IMG/VR virus record: IMGVR_UViG_3300030331_005561
Span: 1-37,592 of that record
Reading direction: 5' to 3' (one strand)
Origin: a virus
DNA: 37,592 nucleotides
Both the position numbers and the translations under genes were made by a program. Positions 18,954-27,474 of the stretch are shown in pieces. Numbering within the stretch: the stretch's first letter is position 1; every line of letters starts with the position of its first letter. The notes under the pieces are model-generated. The model saw nothing but the letters and a program-made list of their open reading frames with translations, had not been told where the DNA came from and searched no databases.

Positions 18954-19145
18954 TTATTTATCATCCAACGGATTGGTATATGTTAACATGTCCTCAGGAC
19001 AATTATCCCTCACAAAATGCAATACATTCATAAACTCTTCTACAGTCTCACACTCTACTGTTCTAGTCTCTCCTTCATCTGAATATAAGTGGACTTTTCG
19101 TAGAAGGGTATCCACAACACAACGGGAAAGGTAGTCATCTTCCAT
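18954..19145 (-). CDS. Small acidic protein of unknown function (63 residues)
   Basis: It starts at ATG 19145 with AAGG about 7 nt upstream and ends just before the giant structural gene. The protein is acidic, with a likely amphipathic helix at EEFMNVLHFVRDNCPEDM, two cysteines at either end of its middle section, and no membrane segment. I do not recognise a family with a known function. The case for a real gene is strong: good ribosome site, snug fit between neighbours, and a perfect consensus sigma-70 promoter directly upstream (19170-19198). That promoter suggests it is made early by the host polymerase, unlike the structural genes around it. A regulatory or host-takeover role is an inference from the promoter only. 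Confidence 0.75.
   Translation of the reverse strand: MEDDYLSRCVVDTLLRKVHLYSDEGETRTVECETVEEFMNVLHFVRDNCPEDMLTYTNPLDDK
18955..18962 (-). promoter_or_regulatory. Candidate late promoter (GATAAATA) for the 1977-residue gene
   Basis: The minus strand reads GATAAATA, a match to NATAAATA, overlapping the stop codon of the 63-residue gene. It is 30 nt before the ATG at 18925. It would give the giant structural gene its own late start, separate from the sigma-70 promoter further upstream. Confidence 0.5.
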
Positions 19146-19169
19146 TGTAAACCTTATATAGGTCTATGT

Positions 19170-19198
19170 ATTATATCATGACTAGTCTGTGCTGTCAA
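19170..19198 (-). promoter_or_regulatory. Perfect consensus sigma-70 promoter
   Basis: On the minus strand TTGACA (19198-19193) is followed by exactly 17 nt and then TATAAT (19175-19170): a full match to the bacterial housekeeping consensus at optimal spacing. Transcription would begin near 19163, leaving about 18 nt before the ATG at 19145. The -35 box lies 11-16 nt beyond the end of the 78-residue gene coding frame on the template side, partly inside that gene (its stop is at 19182-19184). Confidence 0.85.
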
Positions 19199-19418
19199 GT
19201 AGTTTACCTACTACCATATAATAGCAGTTTACTGGTATTCCCTGACTCTGCAAATGAATGTCTAAGCCTTGCACTCCTTTTACAATTAAATTTTGCTTCG
19301 CACCGATCTCAGTTAAGTGAACTGTTATCGTATCTAAATCCACTAACTCTTCCCATTTATCTGGTAAAGTAATTAAATTTTTTCTACATTTACCATGTTC
19401 AATTAAAAGATCAGTCAT
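19182..19418 (-). CDS. 78-residue stand-alone copy of a structural-protein C-terminal domain
   Basis: This small protein aligns by eye with residues about 249-310 of the 346-residue protein at 20940-21980. Shared pieces are LPDKWEELVDLDTITVHLT versus IPEYWQGLVDYDTITVNLT, then a conserved VK and a CYYMV/CFYQV strand near the end. It lacks the upstream HPT...EGPE...IRGKL half of that domain. It is probably a small virion or fibre-associated beta protein, produced by duplication or as a separately encoded subunit. The ATG at 19418 overlaps the stop of the upstream 509-residue gene by 8 nt. Its 3' end holds the -35 box of the sigma-70 promoter. The function of the domain itself is not known to me. 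Confidence 0.75.
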   Translation of the reverse strand: MTDLLIEHGKCRKNLITLPDKWEELVDLDTITVHLTEIGAKQNLIVKGVQGLDIHLQSQGIPVNCYYMVVGKLLDSTD

Positions 19419-20940
19419 CTAACAAATTCTGCACCGTGGTTATCCCTATATATGCTTGCAAAGCTTCCAATTCTTCAAATTCATCGTTTAATTTACTAAT
19501 TCCTTGTCTCATAGACCATATTCTAATACTAAGTTCATTTCTTTGAATTCTTAATCCATTTACTGCTAACACTTTATTTGCTCTATTAGTCCCCTGTCCC
19601 CTTATATCTTGTTCTTTAGTGCTTGAAATACCAATAAGAGTAGTTATTGTGGCATCTTCTGTAGCACAAGTGGGTAGATCTTGATATAAAGAACTAAAAT
19701 CACTTTCCTCTACACCATTTCTCACATCACCTTCATCGGCTGGAGTGCTTCCAGTCATCATAGGACGGGTAGAAAATCCAACAGGCCAAAAACATCTACC
19801 AGATCCTACATTTGGAGGTTCAACAGGGCCTGCGGCTGGTTCCCCCCTACTGTCATACTCTACTACAAAACCATGTAAATTAGGATTCCAGTCCTGTTCT
19901 GCATCAGGATTTCCCGTATTATCTAAAGCGATGGACACTCCAATTCCACAGGTATCAGTTTTCATTATCCCTACATCTTGCATTAGGAAAGGATCCTTAT
20001 TCCATCCACTCACCTGATAAGTTCCTATTCCCGATTCAGGAGTAATGGATACATCAGGGAATCTATATTTTTGCCTACCAGTATCAACTATATTAGCAGG
20101 ATCACCAATTACTCTAAAGGTCACAAAAGTTCCATCAGGTTCAGGAGATTCAACCGATGCTCCTGCTGCATTATCAACTGTAAGAATATTCACAAATTGA
20201 AGGGTGCTTGCTATCCCCACATTATTAGGAGAGTTTCTTAAATCTACTAGACCTGTCGTAATACCTGTAATCTTTGTCGTAGCAGTAAAGACTCCTTCTT
20301 TATTAGCACTAATTATATCTCCAACTTCCAATACATCAGAAGTTCCTGCACCCACTGGTTGCATGACAGTTACAGTGTTTCCTCCTAATGCCATCGTTCC
20401 AATAAAAGCAGTAATAAAAGTGTCTCCAATATCAAGAGCATATGGTTCATTATAATATCTTAGACCATAGAAATTTCTAGGATCAAATCCAAAAAAGGAA
20501 GCTTGTGGTCTTCCCTCTTGTTCAGAATTATATTCATTTAGAGGGAAATTAGCTAAGTTATCTGTGGCAGGATTTAATATAAGAACCGATGTTCCTACTC
20601 CTACTTGTGCATATCCTCCCGCAGCCAGTTTAGTGCATGTAAACTGATACGCATCATCATCATCATCAGTTCCTGCTGTAAAACCTGTCACCCTCCAAAA
20701 TAAATCAGTTCTACATCCCACTGTTATTCTATCTTGAAATGCATCTTTAACATCATCAAGTGCTCTATTTACAATCTGTATTTCTCCCAATAAATCTTTA
20801 TCTAATCTAAAAATAGCTTGATCAAAAAGAGATCTCTCATCATCTACAAGGACAATTTGATCTTGAAAAAAATCAATCTGTTCTAATTTATCCTGAATAG
20901 TTTTATTAGTTCTTCCAATTACTTCAGTTCCTATTGACAT
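19411..20940 (-). CDS. Structural protein of unknown function (509 residues)
   Basis: The N-terminal 75 residues are predicted helical and coiled-coil-like (KTIQDKLEQIDFFQDQI, LDDVKDAFQDR). A long beta-rich middle contains an aspartate run (about 95) and segments such as FYGLRYYNEPYALDIGDTFI and VLEVGDIISANKEGVF. The C-terminus is again helical (NKVLAVNGLRIQRNELSIRI, DEFEELEALQAYIG). Coil, beta body, coil suggests an elongated oligomeric virion protein. It lies in a tightly packed run: its ATG shares one base with the upstream stop (TAATG), it is preceded by a strong AAGGAGGA site, and it overlaps the next gene by 8 nt. I cannot name a T4 counterpart; a baseplate or short-fibre component is plausible. 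Confidence 0.7.
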   Translation of the reverse strand: MSIGTEVIGRTNKTIQDKLEQIDFFQDQIVLVDDERSLFDQAIFRLDKDLLGEIQIVNRALDDVKDAFQDRITVGCRTDLFWRVTGFTAGTDDDDDAYQFTCTKLAAGGYAQVGVGTSVLILNPATDNLANFPLNEYNSEQEGRPQASFFGFDPRNFYGLRYYNEPYALDIGDTFITAFIGTMALGGNTVTVMQPVGAGTSDVLEVGDIISANKEGVFTATTKITGITTGLVDLRNSPNNVGIASTLQFVNILTVDNAAGASVESPEPDGTFVTFRVIGDPANIVDTGRQKYRFPDVSITPESGIGTYQVSGWNKDPFLMQDVGIMKTDTCGIGVSIALDNTGNPDAEQDWNPNLHGFVVEYDSRGEPAAGPVEPPNVGSGRCFWPVGFSTRPMMTGSTPADEGDVRNGVEESDFSSLYQDLPTCATEDATITTLIGISSTKEQDIRGQGTNRANKVLAVNGLRIQRNELSIRIWSMRQGISKLNDEFEELEALQAYIGITTVQNLLDD

Positions 20941-21980
20941 TATGAGTCCTCCTTATCATAAGTATAACCAGCAATTGAATGACCTGATTGATCGCCTGGA
21001 TAATCTGCTGGAGATTCTCCATCATACTCTACCACCAACTCTGGGCCAATCCTATCAGCCCACACCTGATAAAAACATTCTACTTGTGTCAAATGATCTG
21101 AAGAAAGAATAATTTTATTATCTTTAATTTCTTTTACATATAAAGACAGATCAGGTTTTCCGCATGGTGTAAGATTTACTGTAATTGTATCATAATCTAC
21201 CAGTCCTTGCCAATACTCTGGTATATCAATGATGTGTGTTCCCTTTAATTTACCTCTTATATAGATGGCAGATTCGGGGCCTTCCACACAAATATGTCTT
21301 ACTCTCTTTCCTTCTCTTGTAGGATGTTGAATATCAAATCCTTTATTACCTAATGCTCTTCCAGTAAAAATTCTACCCACTGTTATAGGCCCTCTGACAA
21401 TGGGAGCATCAGTAGGACTTGCATTTGATGCTGGGCCTGCTTCTGTTCTCGCACCTGCATCACACTTAGCACCTGACTCCATCGCTACACCAGTTTTTAA
21501 CTTTGCCCCAACTTCATTTAAAGATCCAACGTGAAACTTATTAGCAAAGATGCTGATGGTAGGAGTTAAAATATTGATAAAAGTAGAATTAACCACGTTA
21601 ATCATCACAGAATTAACTGCTATACCCACTTGACCAATGGCAGGATCTCCAAACATCACATCAAATGGAGTAGGAGGACTTGGAGGAAAACCTTTATTGG
21701 TTACCTTTAATAGACCAATACATTTAGCAGCTAAAGGATTGGTTATTACATTTGGTCTAGCAATCATGACGGTTGCTTCAGGAATCTCAGGAATAGGATA
21801 TGCTGTAGGATTCCCTATAAGCACACATCCCGAAGCATAAATTGAACCAGGAATGGCAGATGGCCCTATTCCCAAACATGTAGGATCTCTTCCAGGCAGA
21901 ACAGGACTCTCATTCAATCCTGCTGTAGCTGAGGAAACAAATAATTGATTTCCTATATGTACGTCATTTTGTTCTGCCAT
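20940..21980 (-). CDS. Virion protein with C-terminal FDIxHP/EGPE domain (346 residues)
   Basis: Residues about 1-200 are rich in Gly, Pro, Ala and short beta segments (VMIARPNVITNPLAA, VMINVVNSTFINILTPTISI), consistent with a beta-helical or prism-like spike or fibre. From about residue 213 a distinct domain begins: FDIQHPTREGKRVRHICVEG, PESAIYIRGKL, then IIDIPEYWQGLVDYDTITV and a closing CFYQVWADR strand. Proteins with this HPT...EGPE...RGKL arrangement are common among marine phage structural proteins; the role is not established. A shorter paralogue of its second half is encoded at 19182-19418. The gene sits between the spike-like protein (TAATG overlap) and the 509-residue gene, so a baseplate-centre position is likely. 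Confidence 0.72.
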   Translation of the reverse strand: MAEQNDVHIGNQLFVSSATAGLNESPVLPGRDPTCLGIGPSAIPGSIYASGCVLIGNPTAYPIPEIPEATVMIARPNVITNPLAAKCIGLLKVTNKGFPPSPPTPFDVMFGDPAIGQVGIAVNSVMINVVNSTFINILTPTISIFANKFHVGSLNEVGAKLKTGVAMESGAKCDAGARTEAGPASNASPTDAPIVRGPITVGRIFTGRALGNKGFDIQHPTREGKRVRHICVEGPESAIYIRGKLKGTHIIDIPEYWQGLVDYDTITVNLTPCGKPDLSLYVKEIKDNKIILSSDHLTQVECFYQVWADRIGPELVVEYDGESPADYPGDQSGHSIAGYTYDKEDS

Positions 21981-22618
21981 TATGCTATACTCTTAATTAA
22001 TTTCATTACCCCTTTTAGGAATTTTACTGCTCCCATAGTTCCCTGTCCACCTCTAAGTAAAACAGGTATAGCCACGTCTGCACCTTCTGTGACAGAAAAA
22101 TCTCCGCAGTCAATCTCAGCTCTTCCCATACAAGTAATATTGTAATCTCTTTCTGCTTCAAAAGCAATGCTATCATCCACCACAGTTTTCATAGTATCAC
22201 TCATAACCTTAACTTCATTCGTGGCATCTAAGTAAATATTTCCAGATGGTTCACCACCATTTCCTATAAGAGCTATACTTTCAGCCTCTAATACTATTTT
22301 TCCATTCGGAGCAACAATACGAATGTCTCCATTCTCAGCATACCATAATCCTGCTACCTCCTGAACTGGTTTTTCTCCACATCTCATCTGCAACACAGAT
22401 GGAGCTCCCATAATAATACCCCCATCCAATTCACCATTCATCTGCAGACCAATATAATGATCTCTTTTAAAATTATTAGGACTAGGAAGAGTACGACGCA
22501 AAGCGGCCGCAAATTTAGCACCAGATAATTTATCTACCACATGACCAAGATATAATCCCCCCTCAGTCGTATTGAAATTTTGGGCTTTATATGATTTGGC
22601 TTCTCCTTTATCTGCCAT
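21980..22618 (-). CDS. Baseplate spike/needle-like beta protein (212 residues)
   Basis: After an N-terminal part with GGLYLGHVVDKLSG and YIGLQMNGELDGGIIMG, residues about 95-160 consist of short alternating beta strands: DIRIVAPNGKIVLEAESIAL, GNIYLDATNEVKVMSDTM, SIAFEAERDYNITC. This is the repeating pattern seen in the triple-stranded beta-helix of gp5 and VgrG spikes. It follows directly after the gp5-like gene, which itself lacks an obvious needle, so it may supply the membrane-piercing part as a separate trimer. AGGA lies about 8 nt before the ATG at 22618. The 3' end shares a base with the next start codon. The spike assignment is from pattern and position, not from a named homologue. Confidence 0.65.
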   Translation of the reverse strand: MADKGEAKSYKAQNFNTTEGGLYLGHVVDKLSGAKFAAALRRTLPSPNNFKRDHYIGLQMNGELDGGIIMGAPSVLQMRCGEKPVQEVAGLWYAENGDIRIVAPNGKIVLEAESIALIGNGGEPSGNIYLDATNEVKVMSDTMKTVVDDSIAFEAERDYNITCMGRAEIDCGDFSVTEGADVAIPVLLRGGQGTMGAVKFLKGVMKLIKSIA

Positions 22619-22620
22619 TA

Positions 22621-25600
22621 TTATATCCTCGTTCTTCTTAAACTACCCACATTACCAACACAATCGATTACTTGAAGTACATTAGTTCCCTCAGGAGTTT
22701 CTATGTCAGGTCGATGGAATTTCATAACAGGATAGAGCATTGCATTATAACCAGTATCAGTATTTATGAAGACATCAGGAATCTCATTATATCCAGATCC
22801 ACAATTAATAATCTTAATTTTTAAAATTCCACCATTCTCATCACACTCTTCAATAACAGCTTTTGCTCCATTTTCAGGAACAATACTGATGGTATCCTTA
22901 CTACAATCAAAACCAAATCCTGGATTTAAAGCATATATTGTATCAATACAAGCAATCACTGGATAAGTTCCTCCAATCTCTCCTCCTGAAACTGTATCCG
23001 TAGACTCAGGGACACATACACCATCCATACAAATATGATTTGGAGGACAATCAGCATCCACCCTACATTGTCCAACAGGTACGCATACACCATTCAGGCA
23101 AACATATCCTTCAGGGCAATCAGCATCCACCGTACATTCACCCCCACCATCATCAGGACATCCAGGTGCTGTGTATGATACACTATAATCAGGAGTTGCT
23201 CCCCAATTAGGATTAGCCAATCTTGATTTCATAAAATCATCTAATATGATGATATCAGATGTTGCAGAACCTGTTGCAGAATTTACCTCTAAGAAAGTTC
23301 TTATATCATAATCACTAAATCCCATTCTCTGAGCTTTAGTATATTCTTTAAATCCAAAAAATCTAGTATCATCTCCAAGTGATATATCACCCACCTCCTG
23401 AGTAATTACCTCATACATCTTAATAGAAAAACGAGATTTAGTAGGTTCGTCTATTCTTTGAGTTGTATTTGCAAATGGATCTAAAGAAGTTCTTACAATA
23501 TTACCACTTGGTCCTCTTAAAACAAATGCAAATGCTGCTGGATTTCTCTCCCATTCACTGTAACTATTATCTACGTTGGTGATAGTTCCTGTGATAGTAT
23601 GAGTTCCAGTCGTAACATTATCAACTGTAAAGAAGGTAGAACTATTATGAGAATCAAAAATTGTCGTAGATCCTAAGAATAATCCATCAAAATTAATGGA
23701 TCCTTGATTATCTGCTTGAACTTCAAACGTATAAGTTCCTGGTTCTGTAATTTCCACTTCCCACTCTCCTCTGTGAGGGGTATTAATGGATACATCATAA
23801 GAAGGATAAACTCCATAAGTCTGTAAGAAAGGTGACCATCCCTGAGGGTCAGTTAATACCCAATTATTGGCACTTGTACCATTTTTAGCTAATAACCACT
23901 CAGATGTATCTTGTTCTATGGTTGTGGAGACTCCCTCTTTATATTCACCTAAACGATATAAAATACCATCTATTTTAAATTGAGGAACTTGAGTAAACTC
24001 TTCTTGAATAAAAGTACCCAAATATTCCCCATCAGCATAGAACCACCATTGAGCAACACCTGCAGGATAAGAAGGATCTGTTCCATCAATTCTTTCTATA
24101 CCATATCCACCTTCCCAATCATATACTTCCCTAATAAAATTAAGATAATCTATATCTGAAAAAGTAAAATCTGTTTTCCCTCCAAATGGAAAATTACTCA
24201 TATCTTTTGCCGTTGGAGATCCACCTACAATGATACATCCTGGTAACATACTGGCATCAAAATCTTCATCAATATAAATTTCTGGTTTGGATGGAAGTTT
24301 AATAGAATCATCAGGATACAAAGTGATTATATCTCCTTCACTATAAGGGACATCCCAATTACCATTTGCTCTATGAACAGTGGTTTGACATCTTCCAGCC
24401 CAAGTTCTTCTCATCCCACCTTGAGATCCGTCTGGTTTTGATAGATAACCAAATCCTGTTTCTTTAACAATAACTTGAGTTACTCCGATGCCCGTGGTAG
24501 TGGAAGTGGGTTTTGAAGGTCTACAAATAATATTAACAACTTCACCAGGTACGTAACCTCTTCCTCCATTGTTAATAGAAAGCAGTGTGATAGTGCCCTC
24601 ATTAACGGCATCGACGTTAAGAGTGAAATCGGTTCCATTTCCACCTTGAGTTATTAAATTAGTGGATCCCGCACTATATCCTGTTCCTCCCTGAAGATTT
24701 CTAATCGCTATTACTTTACCATTACCATCAACTTCAGAAATCTCCACTGTAGCATCCCTACAATGCATGTTAACAGTTTGAGCATCAGCTGTTACAACAT
24801 TAATTAATCCACCCATTCCAGAGTGTTGATTGCAGTAATAGTATAAAGTATCAGGAGTATTATTATTAACTACAATTCTAGTGTATGCTCCAATCTGACC
24901 AGGCACTCCATCCACAGTGACTCCACGGGTATATTCAACTCCACAATTAGTGATGATTTCTTCTGTTTGAGGTGCAAAAGGATCTATGGATGATGCGACA
25001 ATGTTTCCAGAAGAATCTCTTAGAACCCATGCTAGAGCACCTGGATTTCTATCCCAATCCCTTGGTGCGGTTGTATCAGAATGAGGAGTATTTTCTATGG
25101 AAGCAGTAATAGTGTGTTTTCCTGTTTGAGTAACATTAACAGATAGAAATTTAGGTGTGTTATGAGGGCCTTTCAAATCAACTGCTACTCCTGCATAAGC
25201 GTCAGTGCTGCCTAAAAATACACCATCCCAAGTGATGGTTCCCACATTATCTGCTTGCATCTCAAAAGTATAATCTCCTGTTTCTTGAATCTCAACTTCC
25301 CAATTACCAACATGAGTTCCTGGTAAGACTTCATAAGATGGATAAACTCCATAGTTTTGTAAAAATGGAGACCACCCATCAGTGCTCAATACCCAGTCAT
25401 CAGGAGATAAACCATCCTTAGCTAAAAGCCAAGGATCAGGAGATGTGGTTTCATTAGTTCTATCACAATTCCAAATTCCATCAGATTTCTCAGAGAATCT
25501 TAAAGGATGCACCTTTCCAGCTTGAGCTTGTTGTTCAACAGTATATAAAGTATCTCCTAATGATATATTTGTAGTTGCCAAACCAACAGGTCCATTTGAA

Positions 25601-27468
25601 AAATGTTGTTGATCAAATATATAAGTTTTACCTCTTTCTAAGGTAAGAGTCCTTTGCTGTCTACCATCCACCACATACTTATTACCTGCAGGAGTTCCCT
25701 TTACTTTTATATTGAAAATAGCTCCTACTCCTAAACCTGCTCCTGTTCCAACATTAGTATCATCATAAGTAGGATCGGAAAGATCACTAAGACCACCCGT
25801 AGTACCAATACCTGTTCCATCACCAAAAGTAGTGGTTGCTATTCCCACACCTCCTATAACTGCTTCGCCAGTGAATCCTCCTCCATTACCACAATTATCC
25901 CTAAGACTTACAAAAGGTGCTTCAGAATAATTGCCAGGTAAAATAATATCAATCCCTAAAAGATCTCCTGTAGCGTTAACAACCGCATTTCCAGCCGCAC
26001 CAGAACCGTTTCCACCCCAGAATACCACTTGAGGGGCTCCACATATTTCAGGCCCAGAATAACAATCAGTTAAGACATCACTAATTGCAGATCCTGGATT
26101 GAAATCAAAATTAAAATTCCTAAGATTATCAGGAACATTAGTTAGTGCTTCAAAATCCTCTCCAACTTGTCTTGCTTTATCAAAAATATCTTTAATATTT
26201 AATGATTTGTTCTTAGGAGCACCACCTTCATTAAAATTCCACCTCTTTACTTCAGGATCTTCTCCACTATCACATTTTTTCTCTTTATCTCTTCTTTTTT
26301 TATAATCCATCAGACTCTCACCTTCTTGTTTTGCTTCACCTGGCCCTTCGTCTGTCTTTATACATCCACCTACTTCACATTCTAAAAGAGATAATATTGT
26401 TTTTAAAACACTTCCAATACTACCCATCAAACTTCCAATGCTTCCAAATAAATTAGAAACAGGCCCTAAAATACCATTAATTAAACCTGATAACTGTCCA
26501 ACAATCTGACCTATAAAATTACCAATAAAATTTTCTACAACACAGGTAGCAACATTTACAATCTTATCAATAAAAGAAGTAATTGCATTTCCAATCAGAT
26601 TACCAAGATTAGAAATCATTAATTTAAAAATACATGCAATCGCATCTATGATTTTCTTTTTTATACCATTAGCTGCAAATCTACCTGATAATGGATTAAC
26701 TGCCAACGCATTGTTTATTACCGCTTCTAACTTTCTGATGAACAATTTCTTCACCCTGTTCATCATCTTGGTGATCCATTTTGATATTTTTTTAGCATAC
26801 TCATTAATTGCTTCCTCAAAATCATCAATCCCCTCCTCTATATCCTTTATCAACTTCTCCAAATCATTCTGAACACCTTCAGCAGCATCTTCTAAATTAT
26901 CCACCCATGAAAATAATATAGGACTATCACCCTCTTTCCTTTTATCTTTATTCTGCTGTGTTTCTCCCTTAGGTCGTTGAGAAACAGTTTCACCCTGAAC
27001 ATCACTACCATATTGAGTTTTGGGTCTCATAAACAATGTGGAACCTGGTTGGAATCCACTTGCTATCTGAGGGCCTTTTCCTTGTTTTTTCTGAGAAAGT
27101 TTTCCTTTGCTGTTAGGGGCAACTCTATCAATATACCAATTACCCGTATCAATTTGTTTAATTACATAGACAAGAGTATTGATAGGAAATCTTGGTTCTC
27201 CAACAGATTCTCCTCGCAAACCTGAAGTGGGAAAAGGAGGATATGCCCAAGGAAGAGCCGCAGGAGCAATATCATCACCATGAATCCCAAATATACGAAT
27301 CTTATATCGAGGAAGATTATATTCAGGGTTATCTTTACCTGTAAATTGAGTCTGTTGTAAAGTCTCTACATGACTCATATCATCCGCAACCTGAGCCAGT
27401 CGAGGGGTTGTCCAACCCATCAACTCCTCATATTGTTTTTTAGTATATCTTTCAGTTTGAGACTTCAT
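22621..27468 (-). CDS. 5: gp5-like baseplate hub/spike carrier, giant multidomain form
   Basis: T4 gp5 is 575 residues; this protein has 1615. Residues about 50-115 (YKIRIFGIHGDDIAPAALPW, then INTLVYVIKQIDTGNWYID) resemble the gp5 N-terminal OB-fold that docks on gp27. I see no lysozyme domain. A charged helical stretch (190-245) and a hydrophobic region (255-365) follow. A cupredoxin-like domain (about 590-895) has ligand candidates His654, Cys879, His882 and Met885. It is interrupted by a module at about 680-830, of which a second copy lies at 1190-1335 (shared WSPFLQ, YPSY, GNWEVEI/GEWEVEI, FLGST, RNP). Two cysteine-rich repeats lie at 1445-1488. GxGY-type beta repeats are scattered through the protein. 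It is followed by the spike-like gene and preceded by the His-rich gene and gp27, as expected for the central hub. Confidence 0.78.
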   Translation of the reverse strand: MKSQTERYTKKQYEELMGWTTPRLAQVADDMSHVETLQQTQFTGKDNPEYNLPRYKIRIFGIHGDDIAPAALPWAYPPFPTSGLRGESVGEPRFPINTLVYVIKQIDTGNWYIDRVAPNSKGKLSQKKQGKGPQIASGFQPGSTLFMRPKTQYGSDVQGETVSQRPKGETQQNKDKRKEGDSPILFSWVDNLEDAAEGVQNDLEKLIKDIEEGIDDFEEAINEYAKKISKWITKMMNRVKKLFIRKLEAVINNALAVNPLSGRFAANGIKKKIIDAIACIFKLMISNLGNLIGNAITSFIDKIVNVATCVVENFIGNFIGQIVGQLSGLINGILGPVSNLFGSIGSLMGSIGSVLKTILSLLECEVGGCIKTDEGPGEAKQEGESLMDYKKRRDKEKKCDSGEDPEVKRWNFNEGGAPKNKSLNIKDIFDKARQVGEDFEALTNVPDNLRNFNFDFNPGSAISDVLTDCYSGPEICGAPQVVFWGGNGSGAAGNAVVNATGDLLGIDIILPGNYSEAPFVSLRDNCGNGGGFTGEAVIGGVGIATTTFGDGTGIGTTGGLSDLSDPTYDDTNVGTGAGLGVGAIFNIKVKGTPAGNKYVVDGRQQRTLTLERGKTYIFDQQHFSNGPVGLATTNISLGDTLYTVEQQAQAGKVHPLRFSEKSDGIWNCDRTNETTSPDPWLLAKDGLSPDDWVLSTDGWSPFLQNYGVYPSYEVLPGTHVGNWEVEIQETGDYTFEMQADNVGTITWDGVFLGSTDAYAGVAVDLKGPHNTPKFLSVNVTQTGKHTITASIENTPHSDTTAPRDWDRNPGALAWVLRDSSGNIVASSIDPFAPQTEEIITNCGVEYTRGVTVDGVPGQIGAYTRIVVNNNTPDTLYYYCNQHSGMGGLINVVTADAQTVNMHCRDATVEISEVDGNGKVIAIRNLQGGTGYSAGSTNLITQGGNGTDFTLNVDAVNEGTITLLSINNGGRGYVPGEVVNIICRPSKPTSTTTGIGVTQVIVKETGFGYLSKPDGSQGGMRRTWAGRCQTTVHRANGNWDVPYSEGDIITLYPDDSIKLPSKPEIYIDEDFDASMLPGCIIVGGSPTAKDMSNFPFGGKTDFTFSDIDYLNFIREVYDWEGGYGIERIDGTDPSYPAGVAQWWFYADGEYLGTFIQEEFTQVPQFKIDGILYRLGEYKEGVSTTIEQDTSEWLLAKNGTSANNWVLTDPQGWSPFLQTYGVYPSYDVSINTPHRGEWEVEITEPGTYTFEVQADNQGSINFDGLFLGSTTIFDSHNSSTFFTVDNVTTGTHTITGTITNVDNSYSEWERNPAAFAFVLRGPSGNIVRTSLDPFANTTQRIDEPTKSRFSIKMYEVITQEVGDISLGDDTRFFGFKEYTKAQRMGFSDYDIRTFLEVNSATGSATSDIIILDDFMKSRLANPNWGATPDYSVSYTAPGCPDDGGGECTVDADCPEGYVCLNGVCVPVGQCRVDADCPPNHICMDGVCVPESTDTVSGGEIGGTYPVIACIDTIYALNPGFGFDCSKDTISIVPENGAKAVIEECDENGGILKIKIINCGSGYNEIPDVFINTDTGYNAMLYPVMKFHRPDIETPEGTNVLQVIDCVGNVGSLRRTRI

Positions 27469-27474
27469 GCGTTT

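Noticed and set aside
18931-19134. Rightward 67-codon ORF over the small acidic gene
   Set aside because: The leftward frame has a ribosome site and a perfect promoter; the rightward one has neither.
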